The notes: generated from the sequence alone by a model not told the origin. A stretch of DNA of 64,000 nucleotides from Sulfitobacter sp. EhC04 (GCF_001650875.1 NZ_LXYI01000011.1:62001-126000), one strand, 5' to 3'; positions 1 to 8,663 are shown, counted from the first letter of the stretch. Numbers and translations: made by a program.

Positions 1-528
1 CACGATCAGGCCAATCACACCCATGATCAGGAAGCTGCCCCAACCGGAAATATCCTTCTTGGTGGTGTATCCCCAGAGCGACAGCCCGGCAAAGGCGATG
101 GCGGTGATCAGGAACACCTGCGCGATGGAATAGCCGGTGAAGACCAGAAAGATCGAGCTGATCGAAATGCCCATCACGGCAGCGAAAGCATAGAATACAG
201 TCTGCGCGGTTGCGGCGGACATCTTGTTGATCATCGCGCTGAAGCCAAAGACAAAGGCCAGCGGCGCGAACATCACAACCCATTTCAGCGGCGAGGCATA
301 AAGCGCATAGCCGATGTCGGTCAGGTATTTGTCAGTCCCGATCTGTGCGGCCGCGCCGGAGGGGTCGGTGGTGACCGCCAGGCCCGAAATCGCCCATGCG
401 GCGGCAAAGGTGATCAGCATGCCCACGGACATCGTGCCGTAGACCTTGTTCATATGGGCGCGCAGCCCCTCGTCGATTGCGGCGGCGCGGGTTCCGGCAC
501 CTGTCCGGATTGTATTCACGTCGGCCAT
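1..528 (-). CDS. Bax inhibitor-1/YccA family membrane protein (3' part outside window)
   Basis: Integral inner-membrane protein of the BI-1 (UPF0005, YccA/YbhL-like) family; bacterial members are linked to membrane-protease control or ion leak, and the exact role here is unknown. The first 176 codons are visible. The start ATG (526-528) follows a GGAGGT ribosome site at 535-540. The product begins MADVNTIRTG, has a short soluble arm containing an HMNKVYGTM segment, and then at least five hydrophobic helices with the family-typical sequence around LTDIGYALYASPLKWVVMFA. The C-terminal part lies beyond base 1. The gene is transcribed away from the DUF1127/LysR pair. Confidence 0.9.
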   Translation of the reverse strand, partial: MADVNTIRTGAGTRAAAIDEGLRAHMNKVYGTMSVGMLITFAAAWAISGLAVTTDPSGAAAQIGTDKYLTDIGYALYASPLKWVVMFAPLAFVFGFSAMINKMSAATAQTVFYAFAAVMGISISSIFLVFTGYSIAQVFLITAIAFAGLSLWGYTTKKDISGWGSFLIMGVIGLIV

Positions 529-665
529 GAATGGACCTCCAATTGGCTAAGTGTTGCTTACCACGCGGGATGCGGACGGTATCCCGGTGAATATCGGGAC
601 TGCGGCCTTGATTTTCAAGTGGTAATAGCGCGCGCGGAGCGGTCTTTTCCAGGCCACTGAAGCGC

Positions 666-896
666 CTATCGACCAGACAGCCAATGTGCGGGAACATCCC
701 ATGGTGGCCGCCGCGCCTCCTTCTGGGCTTCGGTGCGGTTCACGCCGATGTCTTGCAGCAGGTGGTTGTCAAGTTGGCCCAAGCGCCGCCTGCTGCGGGC
801 AATGGCCCTGAGGCGCAGGAATCCTGCCCAAAGTGAACTGCGCCGGGTCTTGATTGCGCGGCCCCGGCCCGAGGCGCTGTCGAAAAGCTGTGCCAT
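666..896 (-). CDS. DUF1127 domain small protein
   Basis: A 76-residue arginine-rich protein. The DUF1127 signature occupies roughly residues 24-70: a basic RSRRRLGQLDNHLLQDIGV helix followed by AEAQKEARRPPW-like residues and a C-terminal DVPAHWL. DUF1127 proteins in alphaproteobacteria are small regulators connected to RNA turnover and phosphate or nutrient responses; nothing in this copy shows its target. I start it at the ATG at 894-896 because AAGGA lies eight bases upstream; an in-frame start 14 codons earlier (938) has no such site. It is divergent from a LysR gene with a palindrome between them, so that regulator is a plausible controller. Confidence 0.85.
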   Translation of the reverse strand: MAQLFDSASGRGRAIKTRRSSLWAGFLRLRAIARSRRRLGQLDNHLLQDIGVNRTEAQKEARRPPWDVPAHWLSGR

Positions 897-918
897 TCCA
901 TTATCCTTCGAAATTTGT

Positions 919-939
919 GATGAAATTCTGGGTTTCATC
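919..939. promoter_or_regulatory. Palindromic LysR-type operator candidate
   Basis: A perfect 7-bp inverted repeat, GATGAAA (919-925) and TTTCATC (933-939), separated by seven bases, lies in the 122-bp gap between the divergent DUF1127 and LysR genes. The spacing fits the T-N11-A architecture of LysR recognition sites. The binding protein is inferred from position only. Confidence 0.5.
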
Positions 940-1018
940 GGGATGCTTGATATCTAGGGGTGCTTGGGATATGATGAAAACGATTGTTTGTTTGGTAATG
1001 CATCAAGGTTGGTGATAT

Positions 1019-1894
1019 ATGAGAAATCTGGACATCACGACGCTGCGGTCGTTCATGGCGGTGGCCGACAGTGGCGGGGTGACCCGCGCGGCGGGCTTTC
1101 TGCACCTGACGCAATCTGCAGTCTCCATGCAGCTCAAGCGGCTGGAGGAAATGCTGGGTCTGTCCCTGCTGGACCGGAGCGGCCGGACCATTGCCCTGAC
1201 CGCGTCAGGTGAGCAACTGCTGGTCTATGCCCGCCGCATGGTGGCGCTGAACGATGAGGTCATCGAACGGTTGACGGATCATACATACGAGGGAGAGATC
1301 ACGCTGGGCGTGCCCCACGACATCGTCTACCCGATGGTGCCGCAGGTCCTGAAACAGTTTCATGCCGATTTTCCGCGGGTGCGCGTACAGCTTGAAGCCT
1401 CGCATACAAGAACGCTCAAGACCCAGTTTGCCAAAGGCGAATGTGATCTGATCCTGACCACCGAGACCGGCATCGACAGGGGCGGAGAGACCCTGGTGAC
1501 CAAGAGCCTGGAATGGATCGGCGCACCGGGCGGGGCGGCATGGCGGCAAAGACCCCTGCGTCTGGCCTTCTGCCGGTTCTGCACGTTCCGCCCCAGCGTT
1601 GTGGGGGCGCTGGATGCGGCACAGATTGTCTGGCAGATGGCCGTGGATACGGAGAGTGATCGTGCGGTCGAGGCCGCGGTCAGCGCCGATCTGGCGATCC
1701 ACGCCATGATCGACGGCACCCAGCCGCCCCACCTGGAGCAGGTGGACCATGGCGGGGCGTTGCCGGAACTGCCGAAGCAGCACATCAACCTCTACGGCGC
1801 GGATCAGAACAGATCGGAGTCACACCAGACGCTGGTATCGCTTTTGCGCAGCGCATTCAGCCACGGGCAGAGCAAACGGTCCTATGCAGCCTGA
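1019..1894 (+). CDS. LysR-family transcriptional regulator
   Basis: A 291-residue LysR-type DNA-binding regulator. Residues 1-62 form the winged helix-turn-helix (MRNLDITTLRSFMAVADSGG, then AAGFLHLTQSAVSMQLKRLE); the rest is a type-2 periplasmic-binding effector domain, beginning with GEITLGVPHD. The segment WIGAPGGAAWRQRPLRLAFC is a hallmark of a Rhodobacteraceae LysR subgroup often found near DUF1127 genes. The ligand is unknown. An AAGG site precedes the ATG. It is divergent from the DUF1127 gene and probably autoregulated through the palindrome at 919-939. Confidence 0.88.
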   Translation: MRNLDITTLRSFMAVADSGGVTRAAGFLHLTQSAVSMQLKRLEEMLGLSLLDRSGRTIALTASGEQLLVYARRMVALNDEVIERLTDHTYEGEITLGVPHDIVYPMVPQVLKQFHADFPRVRVQLEASHTRTLKTQFAKGECDLILTTETGIDRGGETLVTKSLEWIGAPGGAAWRQRPLRLAFCRFCTFRPSVVGALDAAQIVWQMAVDTESDRAVEAAVSADLAIHAMIDGTQPPHLEQVDHGGALPELPKQHINLYGADQNRSESHQTLVSLLRSAFSHGQSKRSYAA

Positions 1895-2081
1895 ACTTCA
1901 TGCGGATCGGCCGGTTCAAGCCAGCTTTACGTTACGTAATGCCTTGTGAAACCGGAAATTGTGTCGAAAAGATCATCATTGAATTATTTTTTTCTCTCGT
2001 TTTCATGCTGTTAACTGCATGTTTGGCAATAATGTGGTGAATATCTTTGCCGAGGAAGGAAGATTTCGTAAGATGTTTGGC

Positions 2082-2135
2082 GGGAACCACGTTCGGAATG
2101 CCCGAAAAAGCGCGACCGTCGCTGTAATCGGGAAG
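2082..2135 (+). promoter_or_regulatory. Weak cobalamin-riboswitch-like core in the leader of the XRE gene
   Basis: The 287-bp gap 1895-2181 is AT-rich around 1980-2040, then shows GGGAA (2082-2086), a small TTCGG/CCGAA hairpin (2092-2106) and CCGTCGCTGTAATCGG (2116-2131). The last string resembles the conserved CCGCAACTGTAANCGG block of B12 riboswitches, with GGGAA about 35 bases upstream as in that family. The GGTG element and a clear kissing-loop partner are missing, so this may be chance or a degenerate relic. Confidence 0.22.
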
Positions 2136-2181
2136 CGTATGTCTTCATGTTATCAAGTGAGTAAGTTAGGATCTAATCTGC

Positions 2182-2556
2182 ATGGCACATAAAGTAGACG
2201 TGCACGTCGGCAAACAAATTCGTCAGCGGCGCTGGCTGGCGGGGATGACCCAGCAGAAGCTGGCAGCGATGGTTGGGATCAAGTTTCAGCAAATCCAGAA
2301 GTACGAGACCGGCGCGAACCGCGTCAGCGCATCGCGGTTGTGGGACATCGCCGACGCACTGGAGGTTCCGGTGGCCTATTTTTTCGATGGCCTCGAACAA
2401 GCGGAAGCCTCCGGGTCCACACCGCAATGTGACGTTCCGCAGGATTTGTTGGGAGACAAGGAAGCGATGGATCTGATCCGTTCCTACTATGCCATTCCGC
2501 CACACCAGCGGCGTCGTCTATTCGATCTTGCCCGCGTCTTGAGCGACGTCGCCTGA
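2182..2556 (+). CDS. XRE-family helix-turn-helix regulator
   Basis: A 124-residue cytoplasmic DNA-binding protein. A Cro/C1-type HTH spans about residues 8-66 (GKQIRQRRWLAGMTQQKLAA, then the recognition stretch GIKFQQIQKYETGANRVSAS), followed by a short C-terminal tail with a YYAIPPHQRRRLFDLARVL helix. This two-part form is common in Rhodobacteraceae single-domain XRE repressors. AGGA precedes the ATG. The target is not evident. hisN follows 62 bp downstream on the same strand, so co-transcription is possible. Confidence 0.85.
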   Translation: MAHKVDVHVGKQIRQRRWLAGMTQQKLAAMVGIKFQQIQKYETGANRVSASRLWDIADALEVPVAYFFDGLEQAEASGSTPQCDVPQDLLGDKEAMDLIRSYYAIPPHQRRRLFDLARVLSDVA

Positions 2557-2618
2557 ACGGCCAACTGTGCCGCGACCGAAGGCTTGCGCGGGCGGGCACA
2601 AGCTGGCACTGACGCGGT

Positions 2619-3419
2619 ATGACAACGAACAATTCATTCGATCCCGATGTGCGGCGCGTTGCGCATCTGCTGGCAGATGCGGCGCGCGCTGTCATCCTGC
2701 CCCATTTTCGCGGCATCACACTGGTCGCGGAGAACAAGCTCGATGCGGGGTATGATCCGGTGACGGTGGCAGACAAGGCCGCCGAACGCGCCATGCGTGA
2801 GATCCTGGCGCGGGAACGGCCCGACGATGGCATCCTGGGCGAGGAATACGGGGTGCAGCCGGGCAAATCCGGGTTGACCTGGGTGCTGGACCCGATCGAC
2901 GGCACCCGGGGCTTTATCAGCGGGACGCCGACCTGGGGTGTGCTGATCGCGGTCAGTGATGCGCGGGGCCCGTTTTACGGCATCATTGACCAGCCCTATA
3001 TCGGCGAGAGATTCGAGGGCGCGCCGGACGGGGCCGCGATGACGGGGCCCTCGGGGCCGCAGGTGCTGGCCACCCGCGCGGCGCGGGATCTGGCGCAGGC
3101 GATCGTTTTCACGACCTTTCCCGAAGTGGGCGAAGAGACGGACCGCGCGGGGTTCAACGCGGTGGCGTCGCAAGCCCGGCTGACGCGCTATGGGATGGAT
3201 TGCTATGCCTATGCCTTGCTGGCTGCGGGGCAGGTCGATCTGGTGATCGAGGCCGGGCTGGCCGCCTATGATATCCAGGCACCGATTGCCGTTGTGCAGG
3301 CGGCAGGCGGGATCGTCACCGACTGGCGCGGCGGTCCGGTCCATGACGGGGGCCGCGCGGTTGCGGCGGCAAATCCGGAAATCCATGCTCAGGCACTGGC
3401 GATCCTGCAGGCCTTCTGA
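2619..3419 (+). CDS. hisN: Histidinol-phosphatase, inositol monophosphatase family
   Basis: A 266-residue Mg-dependent phosphatase, most like HisN, which dephosphorylates L-histidinol phosphate in histidine synthesis. The metal-binding motifs of the inositol monophosphatase superfamily are present: GEE at 74-76 and DPIDGT at 91-96 preceded by WVL, then a third motif (YDIQAPIAVVQAAGG) near residue 215. The size suits the family. Close relatives act on inositol-1-phosphate or fructose-1,6-bisphosphate, so the substrate assignment rests on resemblance to alphaproteobacterial HisN. No other his gene is in the window. Confidence 0.85.
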   Translation: MTTNNSFDPDVRRVAHLLADAARAVILPHFRGITLVAENKLDAGYDPVTVADKAAERAMREILARERPDDGILGEEYGVQPGKSGLTWVLDPIDGTRGFISGTPTWGVLIAVSDARGPFYGIIDQPYIGERFEGAPDGAAMTGPSGPQVLATRAARDLAQAIVFTTFPEVGEETDRAGFNAVASQARLTRYGMDCYAYALLAAGQVDLVIEAGLAAYDIQAPIAVVQAAGGIVTDWRGGPVHDGGRAVAAANPEIHAQALAILQAF

Positions 3420-3533
3420 GCAGGATTCTTGACCCCGCGTGCTGGCACCTGCTATCGGGTGGGGGTCGGTTCTGGGCCCGTTTTCCACCGGCAGGCGATT
3501 GTACTCTGAGACGGGCGTGGAGAACCATACGCC

Positions 3534-4874
3534 ATGCCCGAAATCCTGATCCGCAATGCCGACCATATTCTGACAATGGATGATACGCGCCGCGAGCTTT
3601 GCGGTGCCGACCTGCGCCTGCGGGATGGTGCAATTGCCGAGATCGGCGCCGGTCTGCACAGTGATGGTGAGATTATCGAGGCGGCGGGCTGCGTGGTGAC
3701 GCCGGGCCTGGTGAACACGCACCACCATCTGTTCCAGACCCTGACGCGGGCGGTGCCGGGGGCGCAGGATGCGCTGCTGTTCGGCTGGCTGAAGACGCTG
3801 TATCCGATCTGGGCGCGGTTCACGCCGGATCACATGTTCACCTCTGCCCAGGTTGGTCTGGCAGAACTGGCGTTGTCGGGCTGCACGCTGAGCGCCGATC
3901 ACCTCTATCTTTATCCCAATGGGTCGCGGCTGGAGGACACTATCGAAGCCGCGCGCGCGGTTGGCCTGCGGTTTCAGCCGACGCGGGGCGCGATGAGCAT
4001 TGGCGAAACTGCGGGCGGTCTGCCCCCCGATACGCTGGTTGAGGAGGAAACGGCGATCCTGGAGGATTGTATCCGGGTGGTCGATGCCTTCCACGACCCG
4101 TCCGAAGCGTCGATGTGCCGGGTCGGGCTTGCCCCCTGTTCTCCGTTTTCCGTCAGCCTGGATCTGATGAAGCAGACCGCACTTCTGGCGCGCGACAAGG
4201 GGGTGATGCTGCACACCCATCTGGCGGAGAACGAGGAGGATATTGCCTATTCGCAGGAAATGTTCGGCTGCCGGCCGGGGCAATATGCGCAGGATCTGGG
4301 CTGGGTCGGGCCGGACGTCTGGCATGCCCATTGCGTGAAGCTGGACGCGCGCGAAATCGCGCTTTTCGCCGAGACGGGGACAGGCGTGGCCCATTGCCCC
4401 TGTTCCAACTGCCGGTTGGGATCGGGGGTGGCTCCGGTGCGCGCGATGCGAGATGCGGGGGTGCGGGTCGGGCTGGGGGTGGACGGATCGGCCAGCAACG
4501 ATGTGGGCAACCTTGTGGCCGAGGCCCGTCAATGCATGTTGTTGCAAAGGGTGATCAAGGGGGCCGATGCGATGTCGGCGCGCGAGGCGCTGGAGATTGC
4601 GACACGGGGCGGGGCCGATGTGCTGGGCCGCCCGGAATGTGGGCGGCTGGCGGTGGGCAAACGCGCGGATGTGGCGATCTGGGACGTCAGCGGGATCGAG
4701 GCGGCGGGCAGCTGGGACCCGGCCGCCTTGCTGCTTGCGGGGCCGACAACTGTGCGGGACCTGTTGGTGGAGGGGCGCGCGGTGGTGCGGGACGGGCAAA
4801 TGACGCGGTTTGATCTGGGCGCCGCGATTGCCCGGCAGAACGCGCTGGCGCAGGGGTTGCGGGAGGCAATGTGA
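3534..4874 (+). CDS. 8-oxoguanine deaminase (amidohydrolase family)
   Basis: A 446-residue cytosolic metal-dependent amidohydrolase that would convert 8-oxoguanine to uric acid in purine repair or salvage. The N-terminal metal ligands lie in NTHHHLFQ (residues 61-68), further ligands in HTHLAENEED near 225 and in WHAHCVKL near 263, and the catalytic Asp in GLGVDGSASND near 320. The LFQTLTRA motif and the SASND tail are characteristic of the 8-oxoguanine deaminase/AtzB-like branch. A guanine deaminase lies immediately downstream on the other strand, which supports a purine role. A triazine-hydrolase-like substrate is the alternative. Confidence 0.85.
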   Translation: MPEILIRNADHILTMDDTRRELCGADLRLRDGAIAEIGAGLHSDGEIIEAAGCVVTPGLVNTHHHLFQTLTRAVPGAQDALLFGWLKTLYPIWARFTPDHMFTSAQVGLAELALSGCTLSADHLYLYPNGSRLEDTIEAARAVGLRFQPTRGAMSIGETAGGLPPDTLVEEETAILEDCIRVVDAFHDPSEASMCRVGLAPCSPFSVSLDLMKQTALLARDKGVMLHTHLAENEEDIAYSQEMFGCRPGQYAQDLGWVGPDVWHAHCVKLDAREIALFAETGTGVAHCPCSNCRLGSGVAPVRAMRDAGVRVGLGVDGSASNDVGNLVAEARQCMLLQRVIKGADAMSAREALEIATRGGADVLGRPECGRLAVGKRADVAIWDVSGIEAAGSWDPAALLLAGPTTVRDLLVEGRAVVRDGQMTRFDLGAAIARQNALAQGLREAM

Positions 4875-4990
4875 CCCGGCGGCGCGGCTGCGCCGCACAC
4901 GATTATTGGTGCGCTTTGCGGGCCTGAGCCCCGGATTTCAGCCGCGGCGCGGGCGGCGTGCTTTGGCGTGTATTTGGGGAACAATGAAGC
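4875..4990. repeat. Intergenic REP-like sequence between the convergent deaminases
   Basis: This 116-bp convergent gap contains a GC hairpin, GCGGCGC ... GCGCCGC near 4880-4898. It then has TTGCGGGCCTGAGCCC from 4916 and TCAGCCGCG near 4938, both matched with small indels at 24981-25010 in the betB-betA gap. The ending GTATTTGGGGAA is like gene-end repeats I associate with Roseobacter genomes. It may act as a transcript-end structure; no T tract is present. Confidence 0.4.
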
Positions 4991-6295
4991 TCAGTTGGGT
5001 TTGCGCCACTGGCGACCGGCCACCCAGACGTCGGCAATGGCGCGGTCGTCGCCCATCATGATCGTGGCGAAGAGGCTTTCCCAGATGTCACCGGCATTGG
5101 CCGCGCGCTGGGCGATGGCCGGGGTGGAGGCAAGGTCGAGCACGGTAAGGTCGGCCTCATTGCCTGCCTGGAGGCTTCCGATCCGGTCCTGCAGGTGCAG
5201 GCTGCGGGCAGAGCCGGCCGTGGCCAGCCAGATCAGCTGCGCCGCGTGCAGGGGCGTGCCGCGCAGCTGGCCGATCTCATAGGCCGCAGCCATGGTGCGC
5301 AGCATCGAGAAGGAGGAGCCGCCGCCGGTATCGGTGGCGAGGCCCACGGGGATGGCGCGGCTGGTGAGGCCCGCCATGTCGAACAGCCCCGATCCGATGA
5401 AGGTATTCGATGTCGGGCAGTGGACCAGCGCCGCGCCGGAGTCTGCGATCCGGTCGATTTCGCGCGTCTTGAGGTGGATGGCATGGCCGAAGACCGCGCG
5501 CTCGCCGATCAGCCCCTGGGTTTCATAGGTGTCCAGATAATCGCGGGCCTGGGGGTGCAGGTCATGCACCCATTTGATTTCGTCGGTCTGCTCGCTGAGG
5601 TGGGTCTGCATCAGGCAATCGGGGTATGCGCGCCAGAGCGCGCCAAGGGCGGCCAGTTGCTCTGGCGTCGAGGTGGGGGAAAACCGCGGCGTGATGGCGT
5701 AGATTGCGCGTCCCTTTCCATGCCAGCGATCGATCAGGGCCTTGCTGTCGTCATAGGCCGATTGCGCGGTATCGCGCAGCCCGTCGGGCGCGTTGCGGTC
5801 CATGCAGGTCTTGCCCGCGACAATGCGCTGGCCCCGTGTCGCCGCAGCCTCGAACAGTGCGTCGGTGCTGTGCGGGTGGATGGTGCAATAGCTGGCCACG
5901 GTGGTGGTGCCATGGGCCAGGGTCAGATCGAGGTAGTCTGCCGCGATCCGGGCGGCATAGGCGGGATCGGAGAGGCGCATTTCCTCGGGGAAGGTGTAAT
6001 CGTTCAGCCAGTCGATCAGCCGCTTTCCCCAGGAGGCGATGATGGCGGTCTGCGGGTAATGGACATGGGCATCGACAAAGCCGGGGCAGATCAGGTGGTT
6101 GTCGCCATAGCTGACAGGTTTCGCCTCGGGGTGGGCGGCGGTCAGCGCCGCGCGGTTGCCGAGCGTTTCGATATGGCCGTCCTGCAGCAGGACCGCCCCT
6201 TGGGTGTCGATCTGGACGGCCTCCTGCCAGGGGGCCCGGAAAGGGTCGCCGCCATAGCGTAACGTGGGGCCGATCAGGAGCGTTTTGCTTGTCAT
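4991..6295 (-). CDS. guaD: Guanine deaminase
   Basis: A 434-residue Zn-dependent amidohydrolase deaminating guanine to xanthine. PGFVDAHVHYPQ carries the first two metal ligands (His77, His79); QTHLSEQTDEIKWV near residue 230 and GHAIHLK near 265 supply the others; LATDTGGGSSFSML near 315 includes the catalytic Asp. The length matches bacterial GuaD. It is convergent with the 8-oxoguanine deaminase, forming a two-gene purine module. The 200-bp upstream region shared with mgtE folds into a nested inverted repeat (6312-6403). Confidence 0.92.
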   Translation of the reverse strand: MTSKTLLIGPTLRYGGDPFRAPWQEAVQIDTQGAVLLQDGHIETLGNRAALTAAHPEAKPVSYGDNHLICPGFVDAHVHYPQTAIIASWGKRLIDWLNDYTFPEEMRLSDPAYAARIAADYLDLTLAHGTTTVASYCTIHPHSTDALFEAAATRGQRIVAGKTCMDRNAPDGLRDTAQSAYDDSKALIDRWHGKGRAIYAITPRFSPTSTPEQLAALGALWRAYPDCLMQTHLSEQTDEIKWVHDLHPQARDYLDTYETQGLIGERAVFGHAIHLKTREIDRIADSGAALVHCPTSNTFIGSGLFDMAGLTSRAIPVGLATDTGGGSSFSMLRTMAAAYEIGQLRGTPLHAAQLIWLATAGSARSLHLQDRIGSLQAGNEADLTVLDLASTPAIAQRAANAGDIWESLFATIMMGDDRAIADVWVAGRQWRKPN

Positions 6296-6311
6296 GTCGG
6301 CACATTACAGC

Positions 6312-6403
6312 GTTTCGGGATAGGTTTGAAACACCGCAGATCACTTTTCGCGTTCGACCGGAGGGAGAGGCAGCGAACAAGTGATTCAGCTATACCCCGA
6401 AAC
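6312..6403. promoter_or_regulatory. Nested inverted repeat between guaD and mgtE
   Basis: Outer arms GTTTCGGGATAG (6312-6323) and CTATACCCCGAAAC (6390-6403) pair with a two-base bulge. Inside, CACTT...GTTCG (6342-6356) pairs with CGAAC-AAGTG (6374-6383), leaving a purine-rich loop. It could be a 5' leader element of either divergent gene (guaD on minus, mgtE on plus) or a small RNA. I do not recognise a known riboswitch. Confidence 0.4.
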
Positions 6404-6495
6404 ACCAGGCGCGCGGCGCGCGCGGCACAACGGCCAAGCATTGTGTCCCATGTGCGGCTTGCATATGGTCGCGCAAAACAAGGGGAGTCACCGCG

Positions 6496-7899
6496 ATGTC
6501 TGATCAGGTCGAATTGGAACAAGACGCCCCCGAAGAGGAGGCAGAGCGCGAGGATTACGCGCTGGAACCCAAGAAGGTTGCTGCTGTTCTCTATGCGGTC
6601 GATATCGACGACCGCGAGAAGCTGATCGAGCTGATGGAGCCGCTGCACGCGGCTGACATCGCTGACCTTCTGGAGCAGATCAACGCCTTTGACCGGAGCC
6701 GGTTGATCCGGCTTTATGGGATGGAATTCGACGGGGACATCCTGTCGGAGCTGGACGAGAGCATCCGCGAGGATGTGATCGCGGTGCTGACGCCGCAGGT
6801 CCTGACCCAGGCGGTCCGTGACCTCGACAGTGACGATGTGGTCGATCTGATCGAGGACATGGAGGATGCCCAGCAGGAGGTGATCCTCGGCGCGCTGGAA
6901 GATACGGACCGCGCGGCAGTCCAGCAATCGCTCAGCTATCCGGAATATTCCGCAGGCCGGTTGATGCAGCGCGAGGTGGTGATGGCCCCCGAGCACTGGA
7001 CCGTGGGTGAGGCGATTGACCATTTGCGCAACACGCCGGAGGACGACCTGCCGGACCAGTTCTATCACATCATCATGGTGGATCCGCGCCTGCATCCGGT
7101 GGGCAATATCACGCTGGGCAAGTTGATGCGTTCAAAGCGGGTCACGCCCTTGACCGACCTGCTGGAAGAGACTTTTCAGGTGATCCCGGCAATGCGCGAC
7201 GAAGGCGAGGTGGCCTATGCCTTCAACCAGTATCACCTGATCTCGGCTCCGGTGGTGGATGACGAGGGTCGGCTGATCGGGGTGATTACCATCGACGACG
7301 CGATGGCGGTATTGGACGAGGAGCACGAGGAGGACATCCTGCGCCTGGCCGGTGTCGGCGAAGGGTCGCTGAGTGACCGGGTGGTCGAGACGACAAAGCA
7401 GCGTCTGCCCTGGCTGGCGGTCAATCTGGTGACCGCGATTGCGGCCTCCATGGTGATTGCACAGTTCGAGGCGGCGATTGCCCAGATCGTGGCGCTGGCG
7501 GTGCTGATGCCGATCGTGGCCTCCATGGGGGGCAATGCAGGTACGCAAAGCCTGACGGTCGCAGTTCGGGCCATCGCGACCAAGGATTTGACGCGCTCGA
7601 ACGTCTGGCGGGTGATCCGGCGTGAATGTCTGGTGGGGTTGGTCAACGGGTTGATCTTTGCCGCCGTCATGGCAGTTGTCGGCATCGTCTGGTTCGGCTC
7701 GCCCGCGCTGGGCTATGTGATTGCCACGGCGATGGTGGTCAACATGGTGATCGCGGGGCTGGCGGGCACGGGCATCCCGATCCTGCTGGAGAAGGTCGGG
7801 GTGGACCCGGCGCTGGCATCGGGGGCCTTTGTGACGACGGTGACGGATGTTGTCGGGTTTTTCGCCTTTCTTGGGCTGGCGGCGGCGGTGCTGCTGTGA
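6496..7899 (+). CDS. mgtE: Magnesium transporter MgtE
   Basis: A 467-residue inner-membrane Mg2+ channel. The order is the family standard: an acidic N-terminal helical-repeat domain (about 20-150), a CBS pair (about 155-280, including VTPLTDLLEE and SAPVVDDEGRLIGVITIDDA), a connecting helix, and five membrane helices from about 310 containing the conserved MPIVASMGGNAGTQSLTV pore region. In the family, Mg binding to the N and CBS domains closes the pore. GGGGAG precedes the ATG. It overlaps the downstream fau gene by 4 bp, indicating an operon. Confidence 0.95.
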   Translation: MSDQVELEQDAPEEEAEREDYALEPKKVAAVLYAVDIDDREKLIELMEPLHAADIADLLEQINAFDRSRLIRLYGMEFDGDILSELDESIREDVIAVLTPQVLTQAVRDLDSDDVVDLIEDMEDAQQEVILGALEDTDRAAVQQSLSYPEYSAGRLMQREVVMAPEHWTVGEAIDHLRNTPEDDLPDQFYHIIMVDPRLHPVGNITLGKLMRSKRVTPLTDLLEETFQVIPAMRDEGEVAYAFNQYHLISAPVVDDEGRLIGVITIDDAMAVLDEEHEEDILRLAGVGEGSLSDRVVETTKQRLPWLAVNLVTAIAASMVIAQFEAAIAQIVALAVLMPIVASMGGNAGTQSLTVAVRAIATKDLTRSNVWRVIRRECLVGLVNGLIFAAVMAVVGIVWFGSPALGYVIATAMVVNMVIAGLAGTGIPILLEKVGVDPALASGAFVTTVTDVVGFFAFLGLAAAVLL

Positions 7900-8459
7900 C
7901 CGATCTGGCGGCGATCAAGACGGCAGCGCGCAGGGCGGCCTTTGCCCGGCGCAAGCCGCTTTTCGATGCCGCGACTGCCGCGCAGGCGGGATACCTCAGC
8001 GAGGTGCTGGCGGGATATCGCGGCGTGCCCTTGTCGGGGTTCATGCCGATCCGCACGGAGATTGACCCGACACCGGCGATGGCGGAAGCAGCCGCGCATG
8101 GGCCGGTCGGCGTGCCGGTGATCCAGGCGGCGGGAACGCCACTGAAGTTCGCGCGCTGGCAACCGGGGGCCGAGATGGTGCCGGGGGTCTTTGGTGCGCT
8201 GATCCCGGCAGAGCCGGATTATTTCGAACCGGAAATCCTGATTGTGCCGCTGCTGGCCTTCAACCGCAGGGGCGGGCGTCTGGGCTATGGCGGCGGCTTT
8301 TATGACCGCACGCTTGAGATGCTGCGGGCCAAGCGTCCGACGCTGGCCATCGGCTTTGCCTTTGCGGGGCAGGAAGTGGATGACCTGCCGTTGGAGCCGA
8401 CGGACCAGCCGCTGGACCTGATTGTGACTGAGGCCGGGGTGATCGAGGTTGCGGATTGA
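7896..8459 (+). CDS. fau: 5-formyltetrahydrofolate cyclo-ligase
   Basis: A 187-residue cytosolic enzyme converting 5-formyl-THF to 5,10-methenyl-THF with ATP. The diagnostic ATP/Mg loop RLGYGGGFYDRTLEML lies near residues 127-142, after a PLLAFNRRGG strand. I start it at the GTG at 7896, which overlaps the mgtE stop as GTGA and gives the normal family length; the frame is open further upstream but that part is antisense-like sequence inside mgtE. In many proteobacteria the 6S RNA gene sits beside fau, which makes the following 239-bp gap of interest. Confidence 0.93.
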   Translation: MTDLAAIKTAARRAAFARRKPLFDAATAAQAGYLSEVLAGYRGVPLSGFMPIRTEIDPTPAMAEAAAHGPVGVPVIQAAGTPLKFARWQPGAEMVPGVFGALIPAEPDYFEPEILIVPLLAFNRRGGRLGYGGGFYDRTLEMLRAKRPTLAIGFAFAGQEVDDLPLEPTDQPLDLIVTEAGVIEVAD

Positions 8460-8477
8460 ACCCGAACGGCGCGGAAC

Positions 8478-8663
8478 CGGCGGCTGATCCCAACGGCTGG
8501 CTCGCGCGGCGTGATGAGCCGCAGGGCCTCGTCCGACCTGCATCGGGCGTGTGTGTTTGTGGGGCCAGGCACCGCCAAACGGTACGGCAGGCTGTTCCTG
8601 GATAGGGCAGACTTGCAACGCCAAGCCCGTCGTTCTACCTCAGCCCAACAGCCTCGGCCGCCG
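8478..8663 (+). ncRNA. ssrS: Possible 6S RNA (ssrS) downstream of fau
   Basis: The 239-bp gap between fau and the next gene can fold into a long rod. CGGCGGC (8478-8484) pairs with GCCGCCG (8657-8663), GGCTG (8495-8499) with CAGCC (8649-8653), GCT (8500-8502) with AGC, and CGGGC (8544-8548) with GCCCG (8625-8629). A 5-bp hairpin sits in the 5' strand of the central bubble (8506-8522). The span of about 186 nt equals a typical 6S RNA, and fau-ssrS linkage is known in proteobacteria. The strand is uncertain because the complementary strand folds similarly. Confidence 0.4.

Noticed and set aside
2634-4898. 754-codon minus-strand open frame
   Set aside because: It is antisense to hisN and the 8-oxoguanine deaminase, both with intact active sites; long antisense frames are expected at this GC content.
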